Counted from the first letter of the stretch, positions 10,315-21,811 are shown. The stretch is DNA of 64,000 nt from Rhizoctonia solani (GCF_016906535.1 NC_057384.1:1488001-1552000), one strand, 5' to 3'. The notes: generated from the sequence alone by a model not told the origin. A program made the numbers and translations.

Positions 10315-11514
10315 TTGCAAGACCTGCCCGGAATGGAACCAGAGCCAACCCTTAGCGCTCTCCTCAAGGCTATTGCAGCCCTCACTAGCCAAGTTGGGTC
10401 CCTCCAGGACCAAGTCAAGTCCCAGGGCAAGCAGATTATCCAGCTTGTTGCCATATGCAAGGAAACCAACAACCTTGTTGGTGACAAAGACCAAGGAGGC
10501 GCTCAAGCCAAGCCTGGCCCATTGACTGGGCCTGTCACTCCCCCCACTCATACAGGGGGAGAAACCCACACTCCAGGAACAGTTAGGCCTGGACTCAAGG
10601 CCCCTTTCCGCCCATCAAGGGGTACGGGCTTTGACTCAGAAGAAGAGGAGGAACCAAGGAGAGTCCCCAAAAAGGAGCCTCAAGGAATGCCTGGGAGGCA
10701 TCTAGGGTCCCTCACCCCCTTTGACACAGGGTCCAGCGTAAAGCGGCCCAAGATGGACCTCCTGGATCCTTATAAGGGAGAAACAAGGGGGCGCAAGGCC
10801 ACACAATGGCTGGACCAAATGCTACTCTGGGTAGCACTTCACAGGGATCAATTCAATGAGGAACAGATGGTTGTATGGATACTGTACCATATGACAGACA
10901 AAGCCGCTGACTGGGCACTCCCCCTCATTGGGGCTATTATCAAGGGCAAGGGAAACCCCCCAACCACCATCACAGCCTTATTGGCCAAATTCAAGGAGGC
11001 ATTTGCCAATCCCAATGCCAAGCGGGCCGCAGCTAGGAAGATTGCGGCACTCTCCCAATCCACAACCACCTCCAAATACATCACAGAGTTCCACAATCTC
11101 ATGGCGGAATTAGACTGGAATGAGGAGGCCTACATTGCGCAGTTCACGCAGGGCCTCCACTGGAAGGTCAAGGAATTATTGTCAACAAAAGATAATATTC
11201 CAGACAAACTTGAGGCAATTTTTGCGGCCTCAATCAAAATTGACAGCACTTGCCGCAAAAATGAGGAGAACCAGCCAAAGAAGCAGCCCGCCAAGTCCCC
11301 AGCCACCGTGGCCACCTCCACCACCACTACCAGGGTCCGTCTCTCCAAGGACCCTAATTATGTCACACCAGAAGAGAGGGACCATTGCCACGCGTCTGGC
11401 CTTTGTGTCAAGTGCAGCCAAAAAGGGCATGGCATCAAACAATGCCCCAACGGTTGGAAAGCTACAATCAAGGAAGCAGCCAAGGTAGCTGAGGACAAGT
11501 TGGGAAAAGAGTGA
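10315..11514 (+). CDS. gag of family II element (intact frame)
   Basis: An open frame of 399 codons; ATG 10315 or the in-frame ATG 10333 may be used. It contains an N-terminal coiled-coil-like region (ALTSQVGSLQDQVKSQGK), a Pro- and Glu-rich linker, a retrotransposon gag domain (AADWALPLIGAI; FANPNAKRAAARKIAAL; YIAQFTQGLHW) and a zinc knuckle CVKCSQKGHGIKQC. It ends TGA at 11512-11514 just after GGGAAAA and overlaps the pol frame. It forms the particle shell and packages RNA. It is the only undamaged gag in the window. Confidence 0.88.
   Translation: MQDLPGMEPEPTLSALLKAIAALTSQVGSLQDQVKSQGKQIIQLVAICKETNNLVGDKDQGGAQAKPGPLTGPVTPPTHTGGETHTPGTVRPGLKAPFRPSRGTGFDSEEEEEPRRVPKKEPQGMPGRHLGSLTPFDTGSSVKRPKMDLLDPYKGETRGRKATQWLDQMLLWVALHRDQFNEEQMVVWILYHMTDKAADWALPLIGAIIKGKGNPPTTITALLAKFKEAFANPNAKRAAARKIAALSQSTTTSKYITEFHNLMAELDWNEEAYIAQFTQGLHWKVKELLSTKDNIPDKLEAIFAASIKIDSTCRKNEENQPKKQPAKSPATVATSTTTTRVRLSKDPNYVTPEERDHCHASGLCVKCSQKGHGIKQCPNGWKATIKEAAKVAEDKLGKE
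11502..11508 (+). promoter_or_regulatory. Candidate -1 frameshift site (GGGAAAA), family II
   Basis: Reads G GGA AAA in the gag frame, three bases before the gag TGA (11512-11514). The -1 frame leads into pol. The outer element has the degraded form AGGAAAA at the matching place (about 19191-19197). Confidence 0.6.
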
Positions 11515-12737
11515 AGTCAAGGACCGCTGCCAAGCCCTTGACTCCCAAAAAGGACATTGTAGATAGTAATACAGAGTTTGTATCTGTGGGACTTGATTCA
11601 AATAAAAAAACCCTACTATTTATTGATCTATACGTCCAAAATTCCTTGGCAGAACCCTTGAAAACCCTCATAGATTCAGGAGCCACATTGAATTTCATCT
11701 CCCCTTTGATTGTGGAAAAATACAAAATTCCAAAAACCCAACTTGAAAATCCACAAGTTGTGAGAATGTTAGATGGTACAATTTCCCAGACTGGTTGCAT
11801 TTGGCACCAGGTCCAACTCGCAGTTTTGGCCAACGGCCACCCACACACTGTCCCCTTCCTAGTCTGTCCCATTGGGAATACACCCGCCATACTTGGCATG
11901 ACATGGCTCACTCAGGAGTCACCCCTCATAGATTGGAACCAAGGCACCATCACCTTCCCAGACCACATCCAGATAGCCTTGGAGGAAGAAGCCAACCCCA
12001 ACCCACTGGCAGACTTACCCACAGAATACCACAAATTTGCCAGGGTATTTGGTGAAGAGGAATTCAAGGTCCTTCCCCTGCACAGGGAATATGATATTGC
12101 CATTGACCTAGTCCCTGACGCCAAACTCTCCCCTGGACCTATCTACGGCATGACTGATGCAGAATCCAAGGCACTTAAGCAACATATTGATGAGGAATTG
12201 GCAACAGGCAAGATCCGCCCTAGTACCTCCTTAGCAGGTGCCCCAGTCTTGTTTGTAAAAAAGGCAGACGGATCCCTTCAATTGGTGGTTGATTACAGGA
12301 AGCTCAACAACGTTACCCACAAGAATGTTTATCCACTCCCTAGGCAGGACAATCTCATGGCCAAGCTCAGGCACGCAAAACTGTTCACTAAACTAGACCT
12401 ATGCTGGGGATACAATAACGTCAGGATCAAGGAAGGGGACAAATGGAAAACAGCTTTCAGAACCAAATACAGCCTATTTGAATACCTAGTGATGCCCTTT
12501 GGTCTGACAAACGCACTGGCAGCTTTCCAGCATTTTATGAACAATCTGTTCCAAGACCTGATTGATGTCACCGTTGTTATCTACCTGGATGATATATTGA
12601 TCTTCTCAGAGAAGCCCAAGGACCACCCATCTCATGTCAGGGAGGTCTTGTCTTGACTCATGAAAAATCAGCTGTTCTGCAAATTATCAAAATGCCATTT
12701 CCATGTTACCATGGTAGACTACCTAGGAATTGTCATC
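11509..12737 (+). pseudogene. pol of family II, first part: protease and RT
   Basis: Protease motif LIDSGATLNFI is followed by RT blocks LVVDYRKLNN, FTKLDLCWGYNN, MPFGLTNALAAFQHFMNN and YLDDILIFS. The frame is interrupted by TGA at 12654-12656, where the related element has an Arg. It continues after that stop (MKNQLFCKLSKCHFHV) to the insertion at 12738; tcatc flanks that insert on both sides. Confidence 0.88.
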
Positions 12738-14968
12738 TGTTATGGATTAGAATACTATAGTAAAGAATGGCAAAGTAAGCAAACGGAAATTGGTGTTGAA
12801 ATCTCCTTAATGAGTACTTGGGAAGTATATAGTAAGATTTGCTGAATTTTTCTGTATATTCTACTATTTTTAATCATGTAAATACATGAGGTATTAAGGG
12901 AGATACCGCTTTATTAAAGAAAAGGCTTAATATCTTAGGACTAATTAAACTATAGTACTTAAGTCAGCATTATGCTTTCTCAAAAGCTACTATCCTCAGT
13001 AGCTGGGAGTTGAGGCCTAGGCCCTGCTATGGGAGCTACTTGTTTCAGTCTTTCCCTTATGTATTTTAGTGGGGAAAGAATATTTATAGAACTAGAGACT
13101 AACTCTTATAAGGCATAGCTTTAGGAGACAGGCTCTCACCTCACATCCTAGCTCTGTTCATCATGTCATGTACATTAGTTTCTTCACCCTACTGTATATA
13201 GTAATCACAGGCCTCCAAGGGTATAAATAGCCCCTTGAGCTGGCCTTTTTGAATGCATCTCTTTTTTACCATCCTCCCTCAGCCTAGTGTGACTCTCAAA
13301 GACTTCTATTGATTTTCTTAAGTATCATACATAGTAATTCAGCCTAAAGCTCTTAAGTTTGGCGCATATAGCCTCTAGGACGGTCCCAACCTATACAGGG
13401 AACCTAGAACCAGCTTAAGTGCGACCCTGCCAAGACTTCCTAGCTGTCTGCTAAGTGTTTGGTGCTTCCACAACGCCTTTACCCCCTTGTGCACCGTCAA
13501 GGACAAGGAAATAAATTTCCATAATTCTCAATTAAATTACAGTGAGTTCCAGAGACTGACATTTAGGTTTTATACTACTTCGCTTGTACCTTGCATTGCC
13601 TGCTGAACAGTAATACGCTCATTACTGGTTATTGGTAGGGATCACCCTGATACTAACCACCTTGCTCTTCTAGCAAGATAACTAACCACTCTAATATACT
13701 CTAATTTCACTAGCATATATGTTGTAAATTGGGGGAAAAGAAGTTGAGACTCTGGTGCTGAGCAGAGTCTGTGTTGGAAGATTTCCCAATTTCCAAGCTA
13801 AGTAAAGAAGTAGCTTCTTTAGGGTTCTCTGGGTCTAGTTATCTTGAATACAATCAACTACAGATATATCTTTTCTCAGTGTAAAGTGTCTTAGTAAGTA
13901 TTTCTGTAAGAGCAAGAGTACTGGCTCAGGTTCCCTTTGGCAGATATAGTTATGTAAGTTTCACTCCTAGTTGCAGGAACTAACTGGTTACTTAGTATAT
14001 ATCCTTCTTTAAGGATGATTGCCTTCTGTTCACTTAACCTAAGAACTCTGTATCAGGTCTACAACCTTTCCACACTATGGGTACTTGGGAGATCCACTTA
14101 TACAAGTTTAAGTTATTTGAAATCTTGAGGCACAAAATATCACACAATTGAGGGGGGCAAGCCCAAACCCAAGAGTGACAGTCAACAGTAACAGTGAGTG
14201 GTAAGAGTGAAGGGTGGGTGCCCTCCAAGGGTATGCAAGAGTCCCCTTTTATACCCTAGAGTGGCAAGGTTACTGAGTCATTCACCTAGTCAGAGTATGA
14301 ATATGACTTGCTTAGGACTGTGCTTCCTAAGACTTTGATTGGTGGGTGGGAAGGCACAGATATGACTAGGATGGAATGTGACTGCTCTTGGGTTGAACTG
14401 CAATTAGTTAAAAAAATAGAAACATCTAAATACATGACTCAGTCTATCAAGAAATGCTTGGCAGCCAATGAGCACTTAGAGTGAGTCATTAGTGTGAGTC
14501 ATTCTGGTGGCAAGCAGAATGACTCATAAGCAGGATTTGCAGTGCCACTAGAAATTACTAGATAAGGAGAACCTTAGTAATCTCATGAGAGGTATGACTC
14601 AACTAAGCTAGGAATAAGGTTCATTTCCCAAGTTAGAGCTAGTCATGTAATGAGCTAGATGTAAAGATATAAATATAATGATTAGTAAGGTACTTGAGCC
14701 ACATAGATAGAATCTTGTGAAGCTAATATCTCCATGAGATCTTATCGTATGAGCACGTGACAGACAGCGTTAGAACGAGCGAAAGGAGCTCTATTGAACG
14801 ATATGTGATACATACAGTCAATATGAGCATTACATAGAGTAATGACAGGAATAATGGAAAATAGGAGTCAAATGGCCATTAAATCAGAAAGTCAGATATA
14901 TACAGATTATTGTGGATGGTGAGCTGTGAATGCAAAATTGTGTGATACATAACACCCTATCTATAACA
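12738..14968 (-). repeat. Long LTR-like insert (family III), antisense, in pol of family II
   Basis: 2,231 bp, TG...CA ends, exact 5-bp duplication tcatc (12733-12737 and 14969-14973). On the - strand it begins TGTTATAGATAGGG and has a gggtataaaagg TATA box (complement of about 14245-14256), as in the insert at 4292-5814. A second TATA-like gggtataaatag sits on the + strand near 13219, so the insert may be composite. No coding frame longer than 64 codons was seen. Confidence 0.6.
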
Positions 14969-17043
14969 TCATCTCCCCAGCTGGATTTTTGATGGATCAG
15001 AAGAAGATCAAAGCAGTTACGTCATGGCCTACCCCCAAAACAGTCAAACAAGTCCAAGCCTTCCTAGGGTTTGTAAATTACCTCCGTTGATTCATTCCAA
15101 ACTTTAGCTCTGTTGCACGGCCACTCCACAACCTGACAAGAAAGGAAACCCCTTGGTCATGGGGCAACCTAGAAGAAGCCGCCTTCCAGGAGCTCAAATC
15201 CTTGGTTACCAAATCTCCAGTCCTGATCCATTCCAACCCCAAACTACCCTACTACCTTGAAACGGATGCATCAGGAGTAGCCATGGGAGCAATCCTTAGT
15301 CAGCAAGGGGAAGATAACTGCCTACCCCCAGTGGCATATATGTCCAAATCATTCTCCAGTGCTGAGGCTAATTACAATACCCACAACAAGGAACTCCTGG
15401 CAATAATCAAGGCATTGGAGGAATGGCGGATTTTCCTAGAAGCAATGGATAAACCAATCCAGGTTTTTACAGATCACAGAAACCTGGAGTACTGGATGCA
15501 GGCACAAACCTTCAACCAGAGACATGCGCAATGGCAAATTTTCCTGAGCAATTTCAACTTTGAAATTCATTATTGTCCAGGCAAACAATCAGGAAAACCA
15601 GACGCCCTGTCAAGAAGGTCAGATTACGTAGACCTCCCCACAGAACCAGAAATCATGCTACCATCAGAAGTCTTTGCAAACTCATCAGAAGAGGAAGTCA
15701 AGATTGTCACAGACATTTGTTCTAAGCTCAAGGAAGACCCATCACTTGAACCCATCATCAAATTCCTGACAGAGGACGCGGACAACTCACCTCTGTCCAT
15801 TTGCAAAGCCTACTGGGATTACAACTGGGAAGAAGACTTACTATGGTATTGTGGGAAATTGGTAGTGCCCAACTCGGAGACCATCAAAGAACGGCTATTG
15901 AGGGAATTTCACAACTTGCCCCTTGCAGGACACCCGGGCCAACAAAGAACTCTAGAGCTCCTCAGCTGCAGCTACTGGTGGCCAGGCATGAAGTCATCAG
16001 CAAAGGAATGGGTTGAATGTTGCCCAACCTGCCAAGCCAACCAACGTGCACATGCCCTGGTTATTGCCCTGAAACCCCTGGAAGTCCTGTTGTTCTCCTT
16101 TCACACTATATCCTATGACTTCATCACCGGATTTCCCAAGTCACAGGGTAACAACACCATCCTAGTGGTCATAGACTCCTTCTCAAAATTTGGGCATTTC
16201 ATCCCAACCACAAAGAGGGTCTCAGCAAAAGGGTTAGTGGACTTGTTCATCTCCCACATGTGGAAACTTCATGGTCTACCGGTCAAAACAATATCAGACA
16301 GGGGAACCACTTTCACAGGCAAGTTCCTAAGGGCTCTCTACCAACGTCTTGGGGTGAAACCAGCCTTTTCATCAGCTTACCACCCAGAATCCAAGGGACA
16401 AACAGAAAGGGTAAACCAATTCATTGAGTTCTACCTCAGGTTGTACGTTGCAGCAGACCACTCAGACTGGGCAACCTGGCTACCATTGGTGGAATATGCT
16501 TACAACAACGCCAAACACTCTGCCACAGGGAAAATGCCCTTTGAGTTAGTCTATGGAAGAAATCCAGTCATGAATCCTTCCAAAGTCCCGGCAAACGTCC
16601 CAGAAGCAGACCTGGTAGCCAACACTCTGGCCCAAAAATGGCAAGAAGCGGAATCAGCACTCAAAATGATGAAGGAACGCATGACAAGAGCATCAGGAGT
16701 AGTGCCGGAATACTCAATAGGAGAAAAGGTTTGGCTGGACGGAAAAAATGTGGAGCTCAGAACAAACTCCAACAAACTGGACCCAAAACGCCTAGGCCCA
16801 TTTGAAGTGACAGAAAAAATCTCCAGCCATGCCTATTGGCTAAAACTCCTGGAAACCTTGAAAATCCACAATGTATTCTACGTGGGTTTATTGTCCAAAA
16901 GCCATGAATCTCCCAGCCAACCATTCCCAGAACAACCCCCTCCGGAGACAATAGAAGGAGAAGAGGAATACAAGGTGGAACAGATCATTGATTCCAAACA
17001 ACAATGGGGTAAATGGTTCTATTTGATCAAATGGAAGGGATAC
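14969..17043 (+). pseudogene. pol of family II, second part: RNase H, integrase, start of chromodomain
   Basis: Continues the RT thumb/connection ([12 protein letters not shown], then TGA 15088-15090), RNase H (YYLETDASGVAMGAILSQ; VFTDHRNLEYW) and integrase (zinc finger with CCPTC; core SYDFITGFPKSQGNN, VVIDSFSKFG, SDRGTTF, YHPESKGQTERVN). The chromodomain begins EEEYKVEQIIDSK and FYLIKWKGY and is cut inside the GY codons by the solo LTR at 17044. The frame from 15202 to 17043 is uninterrupted. Confidence 0.9.
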
Positions 17044-17627
17044 TGTTGTAGACACACTCAATACCAGGGAATTTATTCCCATTTTCTTGATTTTAAACAA
17101 AAACAATTGGACAACATTTTTGATCATGTGACTTTGGCGCTTATATCATACGCTAAGCGCCAAGCCACGTCCCCCATCCGCGCTTACTCAGCACACGTAG
17201 CCACCTCCACCTATGACGTCATCACAACACGTCAGTGACACGTATGCATGAGTAAGACCAACTGCGGAGCGGGGTTCTTATTGGATTAGGTATTTGATTT
17301 ATTGTATTTGTAATTAGCTCTCTTGTAGAATATATAAGGAGGCCAACCAACCATGGTAAACACCCAGGTCAATTACCTCTTGTCACATCCCACACTGTAC
17401 AAGGGCCTTACAGCCCAGCAACCACTACTTAGTCACTTAGCTTACGCTGCCTTAAGCGGCTTCCTCATTGTACTTAGATAGTTTGCCAACGCCCTTACGG
17501 CCTTGGTCATTGTAGTATAGCTGGTTGTTGTTGTAGGATAGCTTGCCACCGCCTTACACGGTTTCTACTTAGTCACCACCGGCTGCAAGCGCCCTCCTCC
17601 TTGATGTCCTTACAGACGTCTAGGACA
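17044..17627 (+). repeat. Family I solo LTR inside the family II chromodomain
   Basis: 584 bp, TGTTGTAGACAC...GTCTAGGACA, exact duplication gatac (17039-17043 and 17628-17632). It is in the same orientation as its host. It must be younger than the family II insertion. Confidence 0.94.
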
Positions 17628-17749
17628 GATACAGCCCAGAAGACAATTCCTGGGAACCAGAAGAACTGTTGGAACACAGCCAGGAAGAGATCAAGCGCTT
17701 TAACCAAGCTAGACTCAGAAAGGCTTGTGACGCCGCCAAGAGCCTTTAG
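17628..17749 (+). pseudogene. Chromodomain tail of family II pol
   Basis: After the duplicated gatac the chromodomain resumes in frame (SPEDNSWEPEELL) and continues into a basic helical tail, ending TAG at 17747-17749 at the polypurine run. It shows that the solo LTR, not drift, split this domain. Confidence 0.85.
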
Positions 17750-17760
17750 GGGGGGGGCAA

Positions 17761-18322
17761 TGTTACAACCTCCTTACATATACCATTAGATTTGCACAAT
17801 TTTTCTAATATTTCTACTATTTTTTACGGACTCCTTACCTTTACTTTTTCAATCACGTGATTTCGGCGCTTATTATGCCAAGATACTGCGCCAAGATACC
17901 GTGCCAAGGGCGCCTAGGAGAAATCCACGCTTCTGCGCAGCCCGCAGCATGCTTCTCTTTTTCACATGTAGTCTTCTATTCACACGCGCACAGACCACAT
18001 GTAGTTAGTATCTTTGTCTATATATACAGCAGGGAAATCACTTGGAAACCCCAAGTCAATTTTACCTTGTCTCATACCCATTGAGGAGGACAGTTCCAGC
18101 CAGCTAAGTAGCCAGCCCTTATCAGTAGTTGCATCACCCCTTATTACACTTACCACACCTCCCAGGCCTAAGGCCCCCTTGTTGACAGTAGTTAGCAGTA
18201 GGACGCCTTACGCGTCAGTAGTATAGCCTAGGTAGATTAGATTACATAAGCTTGTGTGTAGTAGTATGGCTGTAAGCGCCTGTCCCCACTAGCAAGTACC
18301 CACCTTACAGTGGTGTACAACA
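17761..18322 (+). repeat. 3' LTR of family II element
   Basis: 562 bp and nearly identical to 9254-9815. It is preceded by a polypurine tract of nine to ten G after ag (about 17748-17757). Confidence 0.94.
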
Positions 18323-19203
18323 ATCTCCAATCCCCCATTGGAGCCCAAGCCCCTCCTCCACCGGCTCCAACCAGCGCCTATCCTGCCCTGGTCAAAGTAG
18401 ACCACCCAGATGCCTATATGGGCAAGATTGGGAGTGAGGCCAAACAATGGCTCACAAGGATGCTGGCATGGACCCAGCTCAATGCCAGAATGTTCCCAAC
18501 CAATCAAGAGGTTCTCTCCTTCCTCTTGATGAATATGAAGGATACTGCTGGGGCCTGGGCCCATCCCCACCTTGACCAGCTTGGATCACATTGAGCCATT
18601 ATCCAAATGGTCAAAGGTTTCAAACAGGAGTTTTTGGCGGCATTTGGCAACCCTGACGCCACAAGGGCTGCCAAGCAGAAGATCACTATGCTTACCCAGT
18701 CCTGCACATGTGCGGACTACATCACTAAGTTCAGAGCCCTTGCAATGGAACTGGACTGGAACAATGCAGCCCTTCAAGGCCAGTTTGCCCAAGGCCTCCA
18801 CTGGGAGGTCAGCTGCCAAATTGCTATGCGCAAACACCGTCCCTGGACCCTCCTCAAGCTGCAAAATGCAGCCTTGGTCATCAACAACGCCCTCCAAGAG
18901 GAGCGTGCCAGCCACCCGCCTAAGGGTATTAAGACTGGCAGCTCAACTGCCCCCAACAGGGGGGCAAGTACCAGCCAACAGGCCACCACAACCAAGCAAC
19001 TTTCCAACAACCCCAACTTTGTCTTGGAAGAAGAGAGGAACCACTGCTGTGCCAAAGGCGCCTGTATCAAATGCAGCAAAATGGGCCACAAGTTTGCTGG
19101 GCACCATACAGGCTGGAAGGCTACCCCAAAGGAGGACAATGGGAAGGCAAAGGAAACCGCCAAGGTTGGCAAAGAGTCCAGACCCAAGTCAGGAAAAGAC
19201 TAA
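18323..19203 (+). pseudogene. gag of outer element, 3' part
   Basis: Continues the gag interrupted at 9253. The capsid region (AYMGKIGSEAKQWLTRMLAW) runs to a TGA at 18592-18594, where copy B has Arg, then reopens through DYITKFRALAMELDWNNAAL to a zinc knuckle CIKCSKMGHKFAGHH in which the last Cys is lost. It ends TAA at 19201-19203. Confidence 0.87.
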
Positions 19204-19664
19204 GGGTACCTGCTGCCATGCGCAAGCACCCCAAGGACTCTGGACTTGCTGAGATTTGTAATATATTGAATAGTAACAATAGAATCTCTCCCCTATTCAC
19301 AATTTCAGTCAAACCAGAGAAACAAGCGGAAAACCTAGAAGTCCTGATAGATTCAGGCGCCACATCCTTGTTCCTACACCCCTGCACTGCTGAAGCACTA
19401 TGCCTACCACTCATTGACCTCCCACAACCCCGTACCATTCCTATGCTCAATGGGTCAAGCCCCCAGGCTGGAAAGATTTGGAAAAAGGCTCACTTAACCT
19501 TCCTCTTTGATGGCAAGCGCATGACAGAAACCTTCCTGATTTGCTACACTGGAACGCACGCTGCCATCTTGGGAATCAAATGGTTAGAAACCCATAACCC
19601 TGAAATTGACTGGAACTTGTGCACACTCTCCTTCCCTCACAACCCACCAGAACATGTGGCTATT
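19198..19664 (+). pseudogene. pol of outer element: protease segment
   Basis: In the -1 frame relative to gag. It holds the protease motif VLIDSGATSLF and the conserved AAILGIKWLETHNPEIDWN block. It is cut at ctatt (19660-19664) by a 173-bp insert. Confidence 0.85.
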
Positions 19665-19837
19665 TGTCCTGGACACAGTCACATGACCAGTACAAGTGGT
19701 TGCATGCTGGCCCAAGCCCAAATTTGGGGGGTAGCAGGTGTAATCATGGGTTGTCAGCAGAGGAATAATAGGGCTCTATGGCTTAGTGGTCAAGCTGGTT
19801 CAATTCCAGCTAGTTCTATTTTCCTCTGTTTATGACA
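19665..19837 (+). mobile_element. 173-bp TG...CA element with tRNA-like arm
   Basis: Exact 5-bp duplication ctatt (19660-19664, 19838-19842) and ends TGTCC...TATGACA mark a recent-type LTR or TRIM insertion. Its 3' half contains tggcttagtgg, a match to the Pol III A box, closely followed by gctggttcaattccagc, which is a perfect 5-bp-stem, 7-base-loop T arm and B box. The A-to-B spacing is far too short for a tRNA gene. It could be a small solo LTR or a tRNA-derived relic. Confidence 0.7.
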
Positions 19838-19946
19838 CTATTGCCAAAGAAGAAGAAGCTGACAAGAACCCCCTTGCAGGAGTACCCTCCAAATACCACC
19901 CCTATGCCAAGGTATTTGGAGAAGAAGAATTCAACAAGCTTCCACC
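19838..19946 (+). pseudogene. pol of outer element: protease/RT linker
   Basis: Short acidic stretch followed by SKYHPYAKVFGEEEFNKLPP, matching copy B, then interrupted at ccacc (19942-19946) by an antisense solo LTR. Confidence 0.85.
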
Positions 19947-20529
19947 TGTCCTAGACGTCTGTAAGGATGTTGAGGAGGTGGGCGCTTGCGGCTGGTTGTA
20001 TCTAAGTATAAACCGCTTAAGGCAGTGTGCAAGCTACCTGCAACAACAACCAGCTATACTGCAATGACCAGAGCCGTAAGGGCAATAACCAACTAGGTAA
20101 GTACAACAAAGGAGTAGCTTAAGGCAGTGTAGACAAATGTAACTAAGTAGTTGCTGGGCTGTAAGGCCCTTGTACAAAGTAGAGATGCAACAAGAGGTAA
20201 TCAACCTGGGTATTACCATGGTTGGTTGGCCTCTTTATATATTACACAAGGGGACTAATTACAAATACATTAAATGCAATACTGTATCAAATAAGAACCC
20301 CGCTCTGCAGTTGGCCTTACTCATGCATACGTGTCACTGACGCGTCATGATGATGTCATAGGTGGGGGTGGCTACATATGCTGAGTAAGCGCGGATGGGG
20401 ATGTGGCTTGGCACTTTTAGTGTATGATATAAGAGCCAATGTCATGTGATTGAAAATGTAGTCCGTTTAACTTTGTTTAAATTTGAGAAAATTGGAATAA
20501 ATTCCGTGGTATCAATTGTGTCTACAACA
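19947..20529 (-). repeat. Family I solo LTR, antisense
   Basis: 583 bp reading TGTCCTAGACG...GTCTACAACA on the + strand, which is the LTR in reverse. Exact duplication ccacc (19942-19946, 20530-20534). Confidence 0.94.
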
Positions 20530-21365
20530 CCACCACACCAGCACTAAAATATTGGGATTGAACTAACTGACAAAGGACCCTTGAACAGTCCCTTGTACAG
20601 CATGACAGATGCCAAATCCACAACTCTCAAGGATTGGCTAAGGGATGAACTTAAGGCTGGGAAGATCAGACCCAGTAAATTGTCTATCAGCTCCCCTGTT
20701 ATGTTTGTTCCAAAGAAGGATGGTTCCTGCCAATTGGTTGTTGACTACCGCCGCCTCAATAACTGGGCAAAGAAGAATGTTTATCCGCTACCCTGTCCTA
20801 ACAACCTTATGGCCCAGCTCTGTGGCACCAAGGTCTTCACCAAATTGGATCTACAATGGGGCTACAACAACATCTGCGTTAAAGAAGGCAACAAATGGAA
20901 AACTGCTTTCTGCACTAAGTACGGCCTATATGAATCCCTGGTTATGACATTTGGCCTGACAAACGCCCCTGCTGCATTCCAACACTTCATGAACAAACTA
21001 TTCAAAGATCTGTTGGACATATGTGTCATTATTTACCTAGATGACATCCTAATTTACTCCAAGGATAACGCATCCCATACCCAGCACGTTCACAAAGTCC
21101 TGAAACAGCTAATGGATAACCAACTATTCTGTAAAGCCTCCAAATGCACCTTCCATGTCACATCTGTGGAATATCTGGGTATAATTGTATCAGACAAAGG
21201 TTTCAGCCTGGATAAGCTTAAAATCCAGGCCGTCCAGGAATGGCCAACCCCATCTAGGGTTAAGGAAGTACAGTCCTTCTTGGGATTTGCAAATTTCCTC
21301 TGCTGCTTTGTTGCCAACTTCAGGCATATGGCTAGGCCATTACACAACCTAGTCAAGAAGGACAC
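20530..21365 (+). pseudogene. pol of outer element: reverse transcriptase
   Basis: After a TAA close to the junction, the RT is open from about 20560. It has LVVDYRRLNNW, FTKLDLQWGYNN, TFGLTNAPAAFQHFMNK and YLDDILIYS. Several family Arg residues are Cys, Gln or Trp here (for example AQLCGTK for AQLRGAK). It is cut at gacac (21361-21365) by the 446-bp LTR. Confidence 0.9.
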
Positions 21366-21811
21366 TGTCATGACCTTTGTTGGCATGACATGATTTTTTA
21401 CTATTTTCTATCTTTTTTCTGAGACAGTTTCCTTTTTTGGTATATTTATGACTCATCAAGATCACATGACATATTTGATATACAATGTGAAATTGTAAAT
21501 GACTTGTTATTTAGTACTGTTGTTTTTGATGTGGCTCACCTCATGTATTTAAACCAGGTCAAGTTGCTGCTAGAACAGCAAGACTTGACCTCCTTGTCAA
21601 TTCATCCCCAGCTTACACCTTACCCTTTGCCCAGGCCTTAGTTGGCCATTAGTGCACTTTACTTAAGAATCATATCCAGGCCTTTGTTGCCCTCTACCCT
21701 TACCTCATATCCCCTGGGCCCTACCTGCCCCTCTACCCAGTCTCATAGTCCATTGGTGATAGGGCCATGGACTTAAACCCTTGTACCATAGGTCCAAGCT
21801 GAGTTGTGACA
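21366..21811. repeat. 446-bp solo LTR of another family
   Basis: Begins tgtcatgacctttg and ends gttgtgaca, with exact duplication gacac (21361-21365, 21812-21816). It is T-rich at the left, with a possible TATA (tatttaaacc near 21547). No coding frame. Single copy in the window. Confidence 0.8.

Larger units (their letters stand above)
9254..18322 (+). mobile_element. Second chromovirus family (family II), full-length element
   Basis: It has 562-bp LTRs at 9254-9815 and 17761-18322 and an exact 5-bp duplication atctc (9249-9253 and 18323-18327). The LTRs differ at only about 6 positions by eye, four of them CpG transitions. The order is leader, gag, -1 slip site, protease, RT, RNase H, integrase, chromodomain, polypurine tract. 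Two later insertions (12738-14968 and 17044-17627) split pol. TGA codons at 12654-12656 and 15088-15090 sit at expected Arg codons. Confidence 0.93.

Noticed and set aside
19779..19812. tRNA gene
   Set aside because: A-box and B-box matches are only a few bases apart and there is no acceptor stem or anticodon arm. Reported instead as part of a 173-bp element.
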